This document shows positions 17,072 through 25,250 of a stretch of 64,000 bases of DNA, piece by piece. The notes under the pieces were generated by a model, which saw only the letters and a program-made list of their open reading frames with translations, searched no databases and was not told the DNA's origin. The position numbers and the translations under genes are program-made. Positions within the stretch are counted from its first letter, which is position 1; each line of letters opens with the position of its first letter. The stretch comes from JBCBKU01 sp038521345. GTDB lineage: Bacteria > Pseudomonadota > Alphaproteobacteria > Rhodobacterales > Rhodobacteraceae. Where the stretch lies: positions 37,473 through 101,472 of the forward strand of contig JBCBKU010000010.1 in assembly GCA_038521345.1 (NCBI GenBank), written 5' to 3'.

Positions 17072-17893
17072 ATGTTTGGCGGACGCAGCGCGACGAATAT
17101 CGGAGGATCGGCGGTCACCACGACAACGCTGATCTACCACAACGCTGCACGAAACGTGCGCAAGACGCACCCCAACGCGGTCATGGCAATCGTCATGAAC
17201 ATGGTTCAGGTCCTGATGCTGGTCGCGGTTTTCTATGTGATGTTCATGCTACTCGGTTTACGCGGCTCGGCCATTCGCGGCGACTTTTTCCTTTATCTTC
17301 TGTCCGGCATTTTCATGTTCATCACACATGTGAAGTCGGTCAAAGCAGTGTTCAGTTCGGAAGGTCCTGCGTCCCCGATGATGAACCACCTGCCAATGAC
17401 AACGGCCATCGCCATTTCGTCGTCTGCGCTGTCGACGCTCTATCTGCAGATCCTGTCAATTCTCGTGATCCTTTTCATCTACGATGCGATTTCTGGACCA
17501 ATTGAAATCCATCAGCCCGTCTACGCACTGGGCATGCTCTTTCTTGCCTGGTTTTCGGGATGTGCGGTCGGCATGGTGTTCCTGGCCCTAAAACCTTGGG
17601 CACCTCGGTTCTCACAAACCGCCATGATGATCTACCAACGGGCAAACATGATCGCATCGGGGAAGATGTTCGTGGCCAACAGCCTTCCCGGCTTCATGAT
17701 TGTCTACTTTGATTGGAACCCGCTCTTTCACATCATTGATCAGACGCGGGGCTATACTTTCATCAACTACTTTCCGCATTTCACTTCGCTGACATACCCA
17801 ATCATCGTTTCGTTGATCGTTCTGGCCATCGGATTGATGGGCGAGTTCTACACCCGAAAGAACGCGTCGATGAGCTGGGAGGCGCGCCGTTGA
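17072..17893 (+). CDS. ABC-2 type polysaccharide export permease (KpsM/Wzm-like)
   Basis: A 273-residue integral membrane protein like the permease half of capsule or O-antigen ABC exporters (KpsM/Wzm). About six transmembrane segments are visible, for example MVQVLMLVAVFYVMFMLL, GDFFLYLLSGIFMFITH, LYLQILSILVILFIYDA, LGMLFLAWFSGCAVGMVFL and TYPIIVSLIVLAIGLMG. The WNPLFHIIDQTRGYTF segment before the last helix is typical of this family. The ATG at 17072 is preceded by AAAAGGG; a longer frame from 16997 is rejected because it overlaps the divergent promoter region. No ABC ATPase or chain-length/outer-membrane export gene is adjacent. It is divergent from the glycan operon, suggesting export of that glycan, an inference from context. 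Confidence 0.8.
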   Translation: MFGGRSATNIGGSAVTTTTLIYHNAARNVRKTHPNAVMAIVMNMVQVLMLVAVFYVMFMLLGLRGSAIRGDFFLYLLSGIFMFITHVKSVKAVFSSEGPASPMMNHLPMTTAIAISSSALSTLYLQILSILVILFIYDAISGPIEIHQPVYALGMLFLAWFSGCAVGMVFLALKPWAPRFSQTAMMIYQRANMIASGKMFVANSLPGFMIVYFDWNPLFHIIDQTRGYTFINYFPHFTSLTYPIIVSLIVLAIGLMGEFYTRKNASMSWEARR

Positions 17894-18492
17894 TCCGAAC
17901 CACGTTCGGGCTTCTCTTACTGGCCACTTCGGCCCTTGCGGCGGATTTGGACAGTCCGGCGCTTTTTGCCGTCACCAATGTGGAAACTGGCGATGTCTTG
18001 AATATCCGAGCGGCCCCGGACGCCTCGTCCCAAATTCTCGATGGGCTTCAACCCGGCGCCACCGTCGAGGTGACGGCCATGGGCGCCGAAGGTAGGTGGG
18101 GGCGGGTGAACACCGATGAAACCTCGGGTTGGGCTTCGCTCAAGTACCTTGAGCGTCTTCCGGGTGCGGAAACGGGCCTTGGCTATCCGGTGACGGAATG
18201 CTTCGGCACCGAACCCTTTTGGTCGCTGGACCTTGCCAGCGATGTTCCAGTCTTCCAGATCCTCGGAGAGGACGAGGTCACCTTAACGGTTCGAAGAGAA
18301 GTGCGGGGTCAAGGGCGGCCCGACCGCCAGGCGATCATATTCGACCTGACTGAGGGCACAGGCGTTCTGGTCGTGGCAACCCGCACATGTTCGGACGGTA
18401 TGTCCGATCGCGCCTACGGGCTTGGCGGGGATCTGGTCCTTGGCGGGCCCTCCGCTCGGATGTTGTCCGGGTGCTGTTCGATCAGCCCCTAG
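17890..18492 (+). CDS. Exported SH3-domain protein
   Basis: A 200-residue exported protein. The N-terminus is a signal peptide (TTFGLLLLATSALAADL, cleavage probably after ALA). Residues about 27-92 form a bacterial SH3 domain: LNIRAAPDASSQIL, LQPGATVEV, GRWGRVNTDETSGWAS and LKYLERL. The rest has ECFGTEPFWSLDLAS, a motif seen in COG3650-type periplasmic proteins, and four Cys near the C-terminus. SH3 domains of this type often bind cell-wall peptides, but the ligand here is unknown. The start is a TTG overlapping the TGA of the permease gene (TTGA), so the two are translationally coupled. It ends in a 4-base convergent overlap with alkB. Confidence 0.72.
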   Translation: MIRTTFGLLLLATSALAADLDSPALFAVTNVETGDVLNIRAAPDASSQILDGLQPGATVEVTAMGAEGRWGRVNTDETSGWASLKYLERLPGAETGLGYPVTECFGTEPFWSLDLASDVPVFQILGEDEVTLTVRREVRGQGRPDRQAIIFDLTEGTGVLVVATRTCSDGMSDRAYGLGGDLVLGGPSARMLSGCCSISP

Positions 18493-19091
18493 CCGGCGAC
18501 CCTGAGCGTCAGGTTCAATCGCCCGCCCTGCGCCAGCAGTTCAGATGTGCCCGGATAAATCCGGTCGACCCCGTGATATGCAAGCCGCGCAGGACCGGCC
18601 AGAACCACGACATCCCCCGACGCCAGTCGCTGGCTGAGTGTTTTTCCTCCCCGGCTTGTCCCTCCGATTCGGAACAGCGCCGTGTCGCCAAGTGACACCG
18701 ACACGACAGGCCAGGTCAGATCGGCTTCATCGCGATCCTGGTGAAGGCCCATTCGGGCATCCTGATCGTAAAAGTTCACAAGGCAGCTGTCCGGATCACG
18801 GTCCACGCCCGCCACACCGTGCCATATGCCAAAGACGCTCTTGGGGATCGCTGGCCACGGCTGGCCAGAGGGATGTAACGAATCATAGCGATACCCGTGG
18901 CGGTCACTGACCCAACCCAGGTCGCCAGCTGACGTCATCCGGACGGACAGCTTCTGGCCGCGGCGTGTCTCCGGTCGAAAGAGCGGGGCCTCGGCGACAA
19001 CGCTGCGGACAGCCTCGACCATCTCTTTTTGCGCCCTGCGATCTAGCCAGCCGGGGTAGAGCTGCGCGCCATTCAAATCGAGTGAAGTCAC
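18489..19091 (-). CDS. alkB: AlkB-type DNA/RNA demethylase
   Basis: A 200-residue Fe(II)/2-oxoglutarate dioxygenase that reverses 1-methyladenine and 3-methylcytosine damage. The iron ligands are the H-x-D in GLHQDRDEADL (His117, Asp119) and His173 in RLAYHGVDRIYPG; the 2-oxoglutarate-binding arginines are in GGRLNLTLRVAG (Arg191, Arg197). LVNFYDQDARMGLH is the family signature. The start codon is GTG. It is divergent from dnaK across a 195-base region that carries the dnaK heat-shock promoter; I see no Ada box. It ends convergently with the SH3 protein gene. Confidence 0.93.
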   Translation of the reverse strand: MTSLDLNGAQLYPGWLDRRAQKEMVEAVRSVVAEAPLFRPETRRGQKLSVRMTSAGDLGWVSDRHGYRYDSLHPSGQPWPAIPKSVFGIWHGVAGVDRDPDSCLVNFYDQDARMGLHQDRDEADLTWPVVSVSLGDTALFRIGGTSRGGKTLSQRLASGDVVVLAGPARLAYHGVDRIYPGTSELLAQGGRLNLTLRVAG

Positions 19092-19150
19092 TTGGATGCG
19101 CGCCCGCCGGGTTCAGGACAAATTCTGGGTATTTGTCGGGGGCTCTGTGG

Positions 19151-19180
19151 CTTGCAGGGCCAACACCCCCCGCCTATATA
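19151..19180 (+). promoter_or_regulatory. RpoH-type heat-shock promoter for dnaK
   Basis: CTTG at 19151-19154 and CCTATATA at 19173-19180 with an 18-base spacer fit the alphaproteobacterial sigma-32 (RpoH) consensus CTTG-N17/18-CYTATNT. A start near 19187 would leave a leader of about 100 bases before the dnaK ATG. A near-identical element lies upstream of hslO. Confidence 0.75.
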
Positions 19181-19286
19181 CCCACGGACGCGGCGCGGGG
19201 CCAACCCGCGCTGTTTATCCTGTGGGATTGGGCTTGGGTGCCGCAATGGGCCCGGGCCCCAGACATCGCCAAGAGAGGTTATGAGC

Positions 19287-21206
19287 ATGGCCAAAGTCAT
19301 TGGTATCGACCTGGGGACCACCAACAGCTGCGTGGCAATCATGGACGGCAGCCAGCCGCGTGTGATCGAGAACGCCGAAGGTGCCCGCACAACACCGTCC
19401 ATCGTCGCTTTCACAGACAATGAGCGGCTCGTCGGACAGCCGGCCAAACGTCAGGCCGTCACAAACCCCGAGAACACGATCTTCGCCGTCAAGCGGCTGA
19501 TCGGGCGTCGGGTAAACGACGCCGAAGTGACGAAGGACAAGAACATCGTCCCCTACGCCATCGTCGATGGTGGAAACGGAGATGCTTGGGTTGAGGCCAA
19601 GGGCGAAACCTATAGCCCCAGCCAGATTTCGGCTTTCATTCTGCAAAAAATGAAAGAAACCGCCGAAAGCTATCTTGGCGAAGACGTCACTCAGGCGGTG
19701 ATTACCGTTCCGGCCTATTTCAACGACGCACAGCGCCAGGCCACCAAAGATGCCGGCAAGATCGCCGGCCTGGAAGTGCTTCGGATCATTAACGAACCGA
19801 CAGCCGCGGCGCTTGCGTACGGGCTCGACAAAAAAGACACCAAGACCATCGCCGTCTACGACCTCGGTGGCGGAACATTCGACATCACGATCCTTGAGAT
19901 CGATGATGGTCTCTTCGAGGTGAAGTCGACCAACGGGGACACGTTCCTTGGCGGCGAAGACTTCGACATGCGGATCGTCAACTACCTTGCAGACGAGTTT
20001 AAGAAAGAACACAGCGTCGATCTGACCAAAGACAAAATGGCGCTTCAGCGTCTGAAAGAGGCGGCGGAGAAGGCCAAGATCGAACTGTCGTCGTCGACGC
20101 AGACCGAGATCAACCAGCCGTTTATTTCGATGGATCCGAACGGCGGCACACCGCTTCACATGGTCATGAAACTGACCCGGGCGAAGCTTGAATCGCTGGT
20201 CTCCGATCTGATCAAGAAGTCGATCAAACCATGTCAGGCCGCGCTCAAGGACGCGGGCCTGACCACCGGCGATATCGACGAGGTCGTTCTTGTTGGTGGT
20301 ATGACCCGGATGCCAAAGGTGATCGAAGAGGTCACTAAGTTCTTTGGCAAGGAGCCCCACAAAGGCGTCAACCCGGACGAGGTTGTTGCCATGGGCGCGG
20401 CCATTCAAGCGGGCGTGCTGCAAGGCGACGTGAAGGACGTTGTTCTGCTCGACGTCACTCCGCTGTCGCTCGGGATCGAAACGCTGGGCGGTGTCTTCAC
20501 CCGCCTCATCGACCGCAACACCACGATCCCGACGAAGAAGAGCCAGATCTTCTCAACCGCGGAGGACAACCAGAACGCAGTCACAATCCGCGTCTTCCAA
20601 GGCGAACGAGAGATGGCGGCGGATAACAAGCTCTTGGGCCAATTCAATCTGGAAGACATTCCGCCCGCGCCGCGTGGTCTCCCGCAGATCGAGGTCACCT
20701 TCGACATCGACGCGAACGGCATCGTCTCGGTTCAGGCCAAGGACAAGGGCACCGGCAAAGAACAGAAGATCACGATCCAGGCATCGGGCGGTCTCTCGGA
20801 TGACGAGATCGAACAGATGGTTCGGGACGCTGAAGCCAATGCCGAGGCAGACAAAGAGCGCAAGGAACTTGTCGAAGCCAAAAACCAGGCGGAGAGCCTG
20901 GTCCATTCGACCGAAAAGTCGATGGAAGAGCATTCGGACAAGGTCGACCCGACGACGATCGAAGCAATCGAGCTCGCCATCGCCAACCTCAAGGAACAGC
21001 TTGAAACGGAGGATGCCGGCAAAATCAAAGGTGGCATCCAGAATGTGACCGAGGCTGCGATGAAACTCGGTGAAGCGATCTACAAGTCCGAGCAGGAGAA
21101 GGCCGGAGACGCCGAGCCCGAGGGCGACGACGCGCCGCGCGGTGTCGATGACGACATCGTGGACGCCGATTTCGAGGATCTGGACGACGACAAGCGTGCG
21201 TCCTGA
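19287..21206 (+). CDS. dnaK: Molecular chaperone DnaK (Hsp70)
   Basis: A 639-residue Hsp70 chaperone that binds exposed hydrophobic peptides in an ATP-dependent cycle with DnaJ and GrpE. Signatures: IGIDLGTTNSCVA at the N-terminus, VYDLGGGTFDITILEI, and VLVGGMTRMPKVIEEV in the nucleotide-binding domain; LLDVTPLSLGIETLGG and the linker before it; a C-terminal acidic tail GVDDDIVDADFEDLDDD. The correct start is the ATG at 19287 (MAKVIGIDL) with AGAGAGG upstream; the ATG at 19281 is too close to that site and a frame from 19092 lacks support. It is followed by dnaJ after 74 bases. grpE is not in the window. Confidence 0.98.
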   Translation: MAKVIGIDLGTTNSCVAIMDGSQPRVIENAEGARTTPSIVAFTDNERLVGQPAKRQAVTNPENTIFAVKRLIGRRVNDAEVTKDKNIVPYAIVDGGNGDAWVEAKGETYSPSQISAFILQKMKETAESYLGEDVTQAVITVPAYFNDAQRQATKDAGKIAGLEVLRIINEPTAAALAYGLDKKDTKTIAVYDLGGGTFDITILEIDDGLFEVKSTNGDTFLGGEDFDMRIVNYLADEFKKEHSVDLTKDKMALQRLKEAAEKAKIELSSSTQTEINQPFISMDPNGGTPLHMVMKLTRAKLESLVSDLIKKSIKPCQAALKDAGLTTGDIDEVVLVGGMTRMPKVIEEVTKFFGKEPHKGVNPDEVVAMGAAIQAGVLQGDVKDVVLLDVTPLSLGIETLGGVFTRLIDRNTTIPTKKSQIFSTAEDNQNAVTIRVFQGEREMAADNKLLGQFNLEDIPPAPRGLPQIEVTFDIDANGIVSVQAKDKGTGKEQKITIQASGGLSDDEIEQMVRDAEANAEADKERKELVEAKNQAESLVHSTEKSMEEHSDKVDPTTIEAIELAIANLKEQLETEDAGKIKGGIQNVTEAAMKLGEAIYKSEQEKAGDAEPEGDDAPRGVDDDIVDADFEDLDDDKRAS

Positions 21207-21224
21207 TCGCCGTTTCGAACATGA

Positions 21225-21254
21225 GGGGCCGGTCCTGAGACCAGGGCCGGCCCC
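21225..21254 (+). other. Hairpin between dnaK and dnaJ
   Basis: GGGGCCGG (21225-21232) pairs perfectly with CCGGCCCC (21247-21254) around a 14-base loop. It has no T-tract, so it is not a full intrinsic terminator. It may stabilise the dnaK end of the message or lower dnaJ output relative to dnaK. Confidence 0.45.
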
Positions 21255-21280
21255 CGGCGTTCCGCGAGGGTATCTGAGCC

Positions 21281-22435
21281 ATGGCTAAGCGCGATTATTA
21301 CGAGGTGCTCGGCGTTTCCAAGGGCGCTTCGGCTGACGAAATCAAGAAGGCTTACCGGTCAAAGGCCAAGCAGCTTCATCCGGACCGGAACTCTGACAAC
21401 CCTAACGCCGAGGCCGAGTTCAAGGAGGCCAACGAAGCCTACGAGGTCTTGAAAGACGCAGACAAGAAGGCGGCCTATGATAGGTTCGGACATGCGGCCT
21501 TCGACGGCGGCATGGGCGGTGGCGGACCACGGCCGGGGTCCGGGGGCTTCGGCGGTCAGGGCGATTTCGCAAGCGCGTTTTCCGATGTCTTCGATGATCT
21601 CTTCGGAGACATCATGGGGGGCGGCCGCGGCGGCCGCCAGCGAGCCTCGCGCGGCTCAGATCTCCGCTACAATCTCCGCGTTTCGCTGGAAGACGCCTAT
21701 TCCGGGATTCAAAAGTCAATCAAGGTGCCCACAGCCGTGACCTGCGAGGCCTGCGACGGCACCGGCTCGGAAGACGGCGCAAGCCCGACGGTCTGTCCCA
21801 CCTGTTCCGGCATGGGCAAGGTCCGCGCCCAACAGGGCTTTTTTACGGTCGAGCGCACCTGCCCCACCTGTTCGGGTACCGGCCAGATCATCCAGAACCC
21901 CTGCAAGGTCTGCGGCGGCGCAGGCCGGGTCGAGCGCGAGCGGACGCTCTCGGTCAACATCCCCGCAGGCGTGGAAACCGGCACCCGCATCCGCCTGGCG
22001 GGCGAGGGTGAGGCGGGCATGCGCGGCGGGCCTTCAGGCGATCTTTATATCTTCATAGAGGTCGAGGATCATCCACTCTTCGAGCGAGACGGCCAGAGCC
22101 TGTTCTGCCGCGTGCCTGTAAGCATGTCGTCTGCTGCCCTTGGTGGAGACATTGAGGTCCCGACCATTGATGGCGGCCGCAGCCGCGTGAAGATTCCCGC
22201 GGGAAGTCAATCAGGACGGCAGATGCGTCTGCGCGGAAAGGGTATGCCCGGTCTCCGCGGTCAGGGAATGGGAGATATGTTCATCGAGATGGCGGTCGAA
22301 ACGCCGGTAAACCTGACAAACCGCCAGAAAGAATTGCTGCGCGAATTCGAGGATCTCTCCAAGACGGACACCAATCCAGAGTCATCTTCGTTCTTCGGGA
22401 AGGTCAAATCCTTCTGGGACGGAATGAAGGGCTAG
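21281..22435 (+). CDS. dnaJ: Co-chaperone DnaJ (Hsp40)
   Basis: A 384-residue type I Hsp40 that stimulates DnaK ATPase and delivers substrates. The J-domain (residues 1-70) has the HPD motif in KQLHPDRNSDN; a Gly/Phe-rich stretch follows (GGMGGGGPRPGSGGFGG); the zinc region has four C-x2-C-x-G-x-G repeats (CEACDGTG, CPTCSGMG, CPTCSGTG, CKVCGGAG). The C-terminal substrate domains follow, ending FFGKVKSFWDGMKG. The ATG has GAGGGTATC upstream. Its position 74 bases after dnaK is the usual bacterial arrangement, and the RpoH-type promoter before dnaK should serve both. Confidence 0.98.
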   Translation: MAKRDYYEVLGVSKGASADEIKKAYRSKAKQLHPDRNSDNPNAEAEFKEANEAYEVLKDADKKAAYDRFGHAAFDGGMGGGGPRPGSGGFGGQGDFASAFSDVFDDLFGDIMGGGRGGRQRASRGSDLRYNLRVSLEDAYSGIQKSIKVPTAVTCEACDGTGSEDGASPTVCPTCSGMGKVRAQQGFFTVERTCPTCSGTGQIIQNPCKVCGGAGRVERERTLSVNIPAGVETGTRIRLAGEGEAGMRGGPSGDLYIFIEVEDHPLFERDGQSLFCRVPVSMSSAALGGDIEVPTIDGGRSRVKIPAGSQSGRQMRLRGKGMPGLRGQGMGDMFIEMAVETPVNLTNRQKELLREFEDLSKTDTNPESSSFFGKVKSFWDGMKG

Positions 22436-22487
22436 CGTCCGGCTCAAGTTAACGTTCTGTTCACCGTAGCGGGGGGAGGGTCGCGGC

Positions 22488-23249
22488 ATGGCCAGCGACC
22501 CAAAGCATTTCTCGGAACCGCCCCTACCGTTTTTCGAAGGGCAGGAGTTTTTTGTGACCGGCTCAAAAGGCCGGCTTCCCTCGTACATCCAGGATCACCG
22601 CAAGCGGCTGCGGGAACGGTTCGTGACGTCGGGCGCAGCCGCGTTGCCGGACTACGAGCTTCTGGAGCTACTTTTGTTTCGATCGATCCCGCGTTGCGAC
22701 GTGAAACCCGTTGCACGGCGCCTTCTCGAGACGTTCGGCGACTTCAACCGGGTCCTCGCCGCATCTCTACCCCGCCTGTTGGAGGTCAAAGGCGTTGGCG
22801 ACGCGGTGGCTGTTGATTTAAAGATTGCTGAGGCCGCGGCGCACAGAATGGCGCGCGCACGCGTGATCCAGAAGCCGGTGCTTTCAAGCTGGGACGCTGT
22901 TCTGGACTACTGTCACACCGCGATGGCCCATAGCGAAATCGAAGAGCTGCGCGTTCTGTTTCTGGATCGAAAGAATGTGCTGATTGCGGACGAAACGCAG
23001 GCCAAAGGTACGGTCGACCACGTACCGGTCTATCCGCGCGAGGTTGTCAAACGGGCGCTTGAACTCAACGCTTCGGCACTGATTTTGGTCCACAATCACC
23101 CTTCGGGCGATCCGACGCCATCAGAGGCTGATGTCACAATGACGGACCGGATTGTGCGGGGGGCAGAGGCCGTGGGGCTGACCTTGCATGACCACATCAT
23201 CATCGGAAAGGAATCCGAATTGTCGTTTCGGGCCCAGGGTTTTCTCTAG
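22488..23249 (+). CDS. radC: RadC-family JAB-domain protein
   Basis: A 253-residue RadC-type protein. The N-terminal helix-hairpin-helix-like region includes LLELLLFRSIPRCDVKPVAR and LLEVKGVGDAVAVDLKIAE; the C-terminal JAB/MPN domain carries the metal-binding JAMM motif LVHNHPSGDPTPSEAD. RadC is widely annotated as a DNA-repair protein but its biochemical role is unproven. The ATG is preceded by GGGGGGAGGG. It follows dnaJ by 52 bases and ends with a 4-base convergent overlap with the next gene. The 60-residue N-terminal extension before the core is normal for alphaproteobacterial RadC. Confidence 0.92.
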   Translation: MASDPKHFSEPPLPFFEGQEFFVTGSKGRLPSYIQDHRKRLRERFVTSGAAALPDYELLELLLFRSIPRCDVKPVARRLLETFGDFNRVLAASLPRLLEVKGVGDAVAVDLKIAEAAAHRMARARVIQKPVLSSWDAVLDYCHTAMAHSEIEELRVLFLDRKNVLIADETQAKGTVDHVPVYPREVVKRALELNASALILVHNHPSGDPTPSEADVTMTDRIVRGAEAVGLTLHDHIIIGKESELSFRAQGFL

Positions 23250-24799
23250 CGCAACCAGACTTCAACACGTCGGTTGACGTGCCTTCCCCAGTAGTCTTCG
23301 TCACAGGCGAGTGGCATCGCTTCGCCGTACCCTTCCGCAACAAACCGTATCCGGGGCAGGTTGCCGGGTCCCGCGGCGTCGCGCACCGCCTCCAGAACAG
23401 CCTCGGCCCGCCTCAGAGAAAGCCGCTGATTTTCTGACGCACCTCCGACCCCATCACTGAAGCCGGCAAAGACGAGGGTCTGGCCGTTATACGTCCCGCG
23501 ATCGACCGCGGCAGCGAGCAACCCTATATTGGACCTCGATTGCGCATCCAGATCCACGGACCCATCAAGAAACCTAAATGTCGTCGTCAGGCGCTCGGCA
23601 TCGGTGAGGCCGCCGACCAACCGGCGCAGATCCGAGACCCCAATCTCCGGACCGGCGTTCTCGATGGCTCGAGCCAGCCGAAGTCCCTGTTCCGACAAGG
23701 GAATCCGAAGTGGGGCCTGATCGACGAACCCCGCGCGACGCACGACGGGTTGGGCAAAAGGCGATTGCAGATAGTCGAGGAACTGACGGGCGGGACGTGG
23801 CACCCGACGACCCTCGGGCACAAAAAGGAAGTGAGGTTGTGTGAGCGGAAAGTCCTCGGACTTTAGCGACGCGAGACTGGGTTCGGCCACATGACCGCAA
23901 GTGCCAACAAGGGCGTGGCGGCGGACCTGTCTGGTTTTTGAGTAAGGTGCCACAGCGAGAGAGTCTGGGTCCGCCGAAATTGCTTCGAGCAAAGCGTCCC
24001 AATCTGGATGCCGAACCACGTCCGATGTGAGCGATACATCAAAAGGATCGAGGATATGCACCCTCAGAAGCGCGTCGAACTCACCGTTTTCGATGAGGTG
24101 AACCGAAATGGGGCGGTCGGCCCCGCCGAATGCAGTCCAGTTTGTTATGTCACCCGACAAGACGCCAGCAAGGTCGGCCAAGGTGGTCGCCACAACAGGG
24201 TTCGATCGCGCGGCAATGCTTGTAAGCGCATCAAGCGCAAATATACGGGAGGCGCCGGAATCACTGTTTTGGCCAAGACCGATGGTCTCTAGGCTCTCGC
24301 GTTCGTCGTCCGTAGGTTCACGAAACGACGCCACCGCATCTGCACCCTGCTCCACGAGTTCTGCGAACCCCTCGCCTGCGGGTGTGCGTCGTACTTCGAT
24401 GGTAAGAATCTCACGGTCCAGATTCGGATCTGATAAAGTCACCGCGAAGCCCGTCACGGTGTCGCGCCGCGCAGTTGTGAGGGTCTGACGGGCGGCAAAG
24501 GCATCTATCAAAGCTGGAAAAAGAATCTCTCCGGTGCTGTCCGCCCCGGAAATTGTGAATGTCGGTACAAACGCAGTCGGATCCGGACAGCTCTCACCTG
24601 CGCAAGTAACGCGGGAGCCATCAAGCGTAAGTTCTCCGTACTCGGTGGCCACCCGATAGTATTCGCCATCGAATCCGAGAATCTGACCAGTGACTTCAAG
24701 CCCTCCCTCCGTCGCACGAAGGGTAACGGTCTGCGCCGCTGCGGGGTCTGAGACAACAGTGGCCGACGCGATCAGGCATGCAGTGACGCACGCACGCAT
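23246..24799 (-). CDS. Periplasmic binding-protein/OmpA fusion
   Basis: A 517-residue exported protein. A signal peptide is clear (CVTACLIASATVVSDPAAAQ). Residues about 75-365 resemble a PstS-like phosphate/solute-binding domain (FTISGADSTGEILFPAL, VVATTLADLAGVLSGDITNW, FLDYLQSPFAQPVVR). From about 405 an OmpA-C domain follows (FLDGSVDLDAQSRSNIGLLA, GQTLVFAGFSDGVGG, NQRLSLRRAEAVLEA, VNRRVEVWLR), with the Asp and Arg that bind diaminopimelate in peptidoglycan. So a solute-binding domain appears tethered to the cell wall. I start at the ATG at 24799; a GTG five codons earlier is possible. No transporter genes are adjacent. Ligand is unknown; phosphate is only a family-based guess. Confidence 0.75.
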   Translation of the reverse strand: MRACVTACLIASATVVSDPAAAQTVTLRATEGGLEVTGQILGFDGEYYRVATEYGELTLDGSRVTCAGESCPDPTAFVPTFTISGADSTGEILFPALIDAFAARQTLTTARRDTVTGFAVTLSDPNLDREILTIEVRRTPAGEGFAELVEQGADAVASFREPTDDERESLETIGLGQNSDSGASRIFALDALTSIAARSNPVVATTLADLAGVLSGDITNWTAFGGADRPISVHLIENGEFDALLRVHILDPFDVSLTSDVVRHPDWDALLEAISADPDSLAVAPYSKTRQVRRHALVGTCGHVAEPSLASLKSEDFPLTQPHFLFVPEGRRVPRPARQFLDYLQSPFAQPVVRRAGFVDQAPLRIPLSEQGLRLARAIENAGPEIGVSDLRRLVGGLTDAERLTTTFRFLDGSVDLDAQSRSNIGLLAAAVDRGTYNGQTLVFAGFSDGVGGASENQRLSLRRAEAVLEAVRDAAGPGNLPRIRFVAEGYGEAMPLACDEDYWGRHVNRRVEVWLR

Positions 24800-24902
24800 T
24801 TGTTTCCCACCCACCGCAGAGTTGACCAGACGGCTTTATACTTTACCGGCGCTGGGCGCGCTTCAACTGGTGGCAAATTTTTCCGGACGGATGGTTGCCG
24901 CT

Positions 24903-25055
24903 TTACGACGTTTCCGCCGATTGCGGGGCGACATAGGCAACGTCGCCTTTAGAGGCCGCACCCAATGGGACGCCAAGACCAAACTGCATTATGTGCCCAA
25001 CGGCAAACGCTACCATGAGCGTAACCGCTGCTGTTACGATGCGCTTCTTCGCCAT
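24903..25055 (-). CDS. Possible 50-residue membrane or exported peptide
   Basis: A small open frame starting MAKKRIVTAAVTLMVAF, with a basic N-terminus, one hydrophobic segment (residues about 6-30) and a short polar tail ending APQSAETS. This is the shape of a signal anchor or a secreted small protein. GGGGTGG about 9 bases upstream is a weak ribosome binding site. It is in the same direction as, and upstream of, the binding-protein/OmpA gene (103 bases), and downstream of secA. I recognise no family. The rest of the 451-base stretch 24800-25250 holds only this frame and a hairpin. Confidence 0.4.
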   Translation of the reverse strand: MAKKRIVTAAVTLMVAFAVGHIMQFGLGVPLGAASKGDVAYVAPQSAETS

Positions 25056-25190
25056 AGTCCAATTCCACCCCAAATTTCCTGTCGGAAAGAACTGACAGAG
25101 CATCTGGGCGTGTGTATGGCGACCTGCACATCTTGTATCAGAATCAAGAGTAGGAGTTTATCCGGACATCTAGGCGAATACCCCAGATGA

Positions 25191-25216
25191 TGGGTGCGTT
25201 ATAGGCGAAGCACCCA
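25191..25216 (-). terminator. Hairpin downstream of secA
   Basis: TGGGTGC (25191-25197) and GCACCCA (25210-25216) form a 7-bp stem with a 12-base loop, 35 bases after the secA stop on the minus strand. No T-tract follows, so termination is uncertain. A short GGCC-N7-GGCC repeat lies between it and secA. Confidence 0.3.
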
Positions 25217-25250
25217 AGTCACGGCCGTAAATAGGCCATAATTCAACAGG

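Noticed and set aside
19215..20423. Minus-strand frame of 402 codons opposite dnaK
   Set aside because: It is the mirror of the dnaK coding sequence, a common artefact in GC-rich Hsp70 genes.
24690..25190. Plus-strand frame of 166 codons in the gap before secA
   Set aside because: Overlaps the signal-peptide end of the OmpA fusion gene and shows no domain or start signal.
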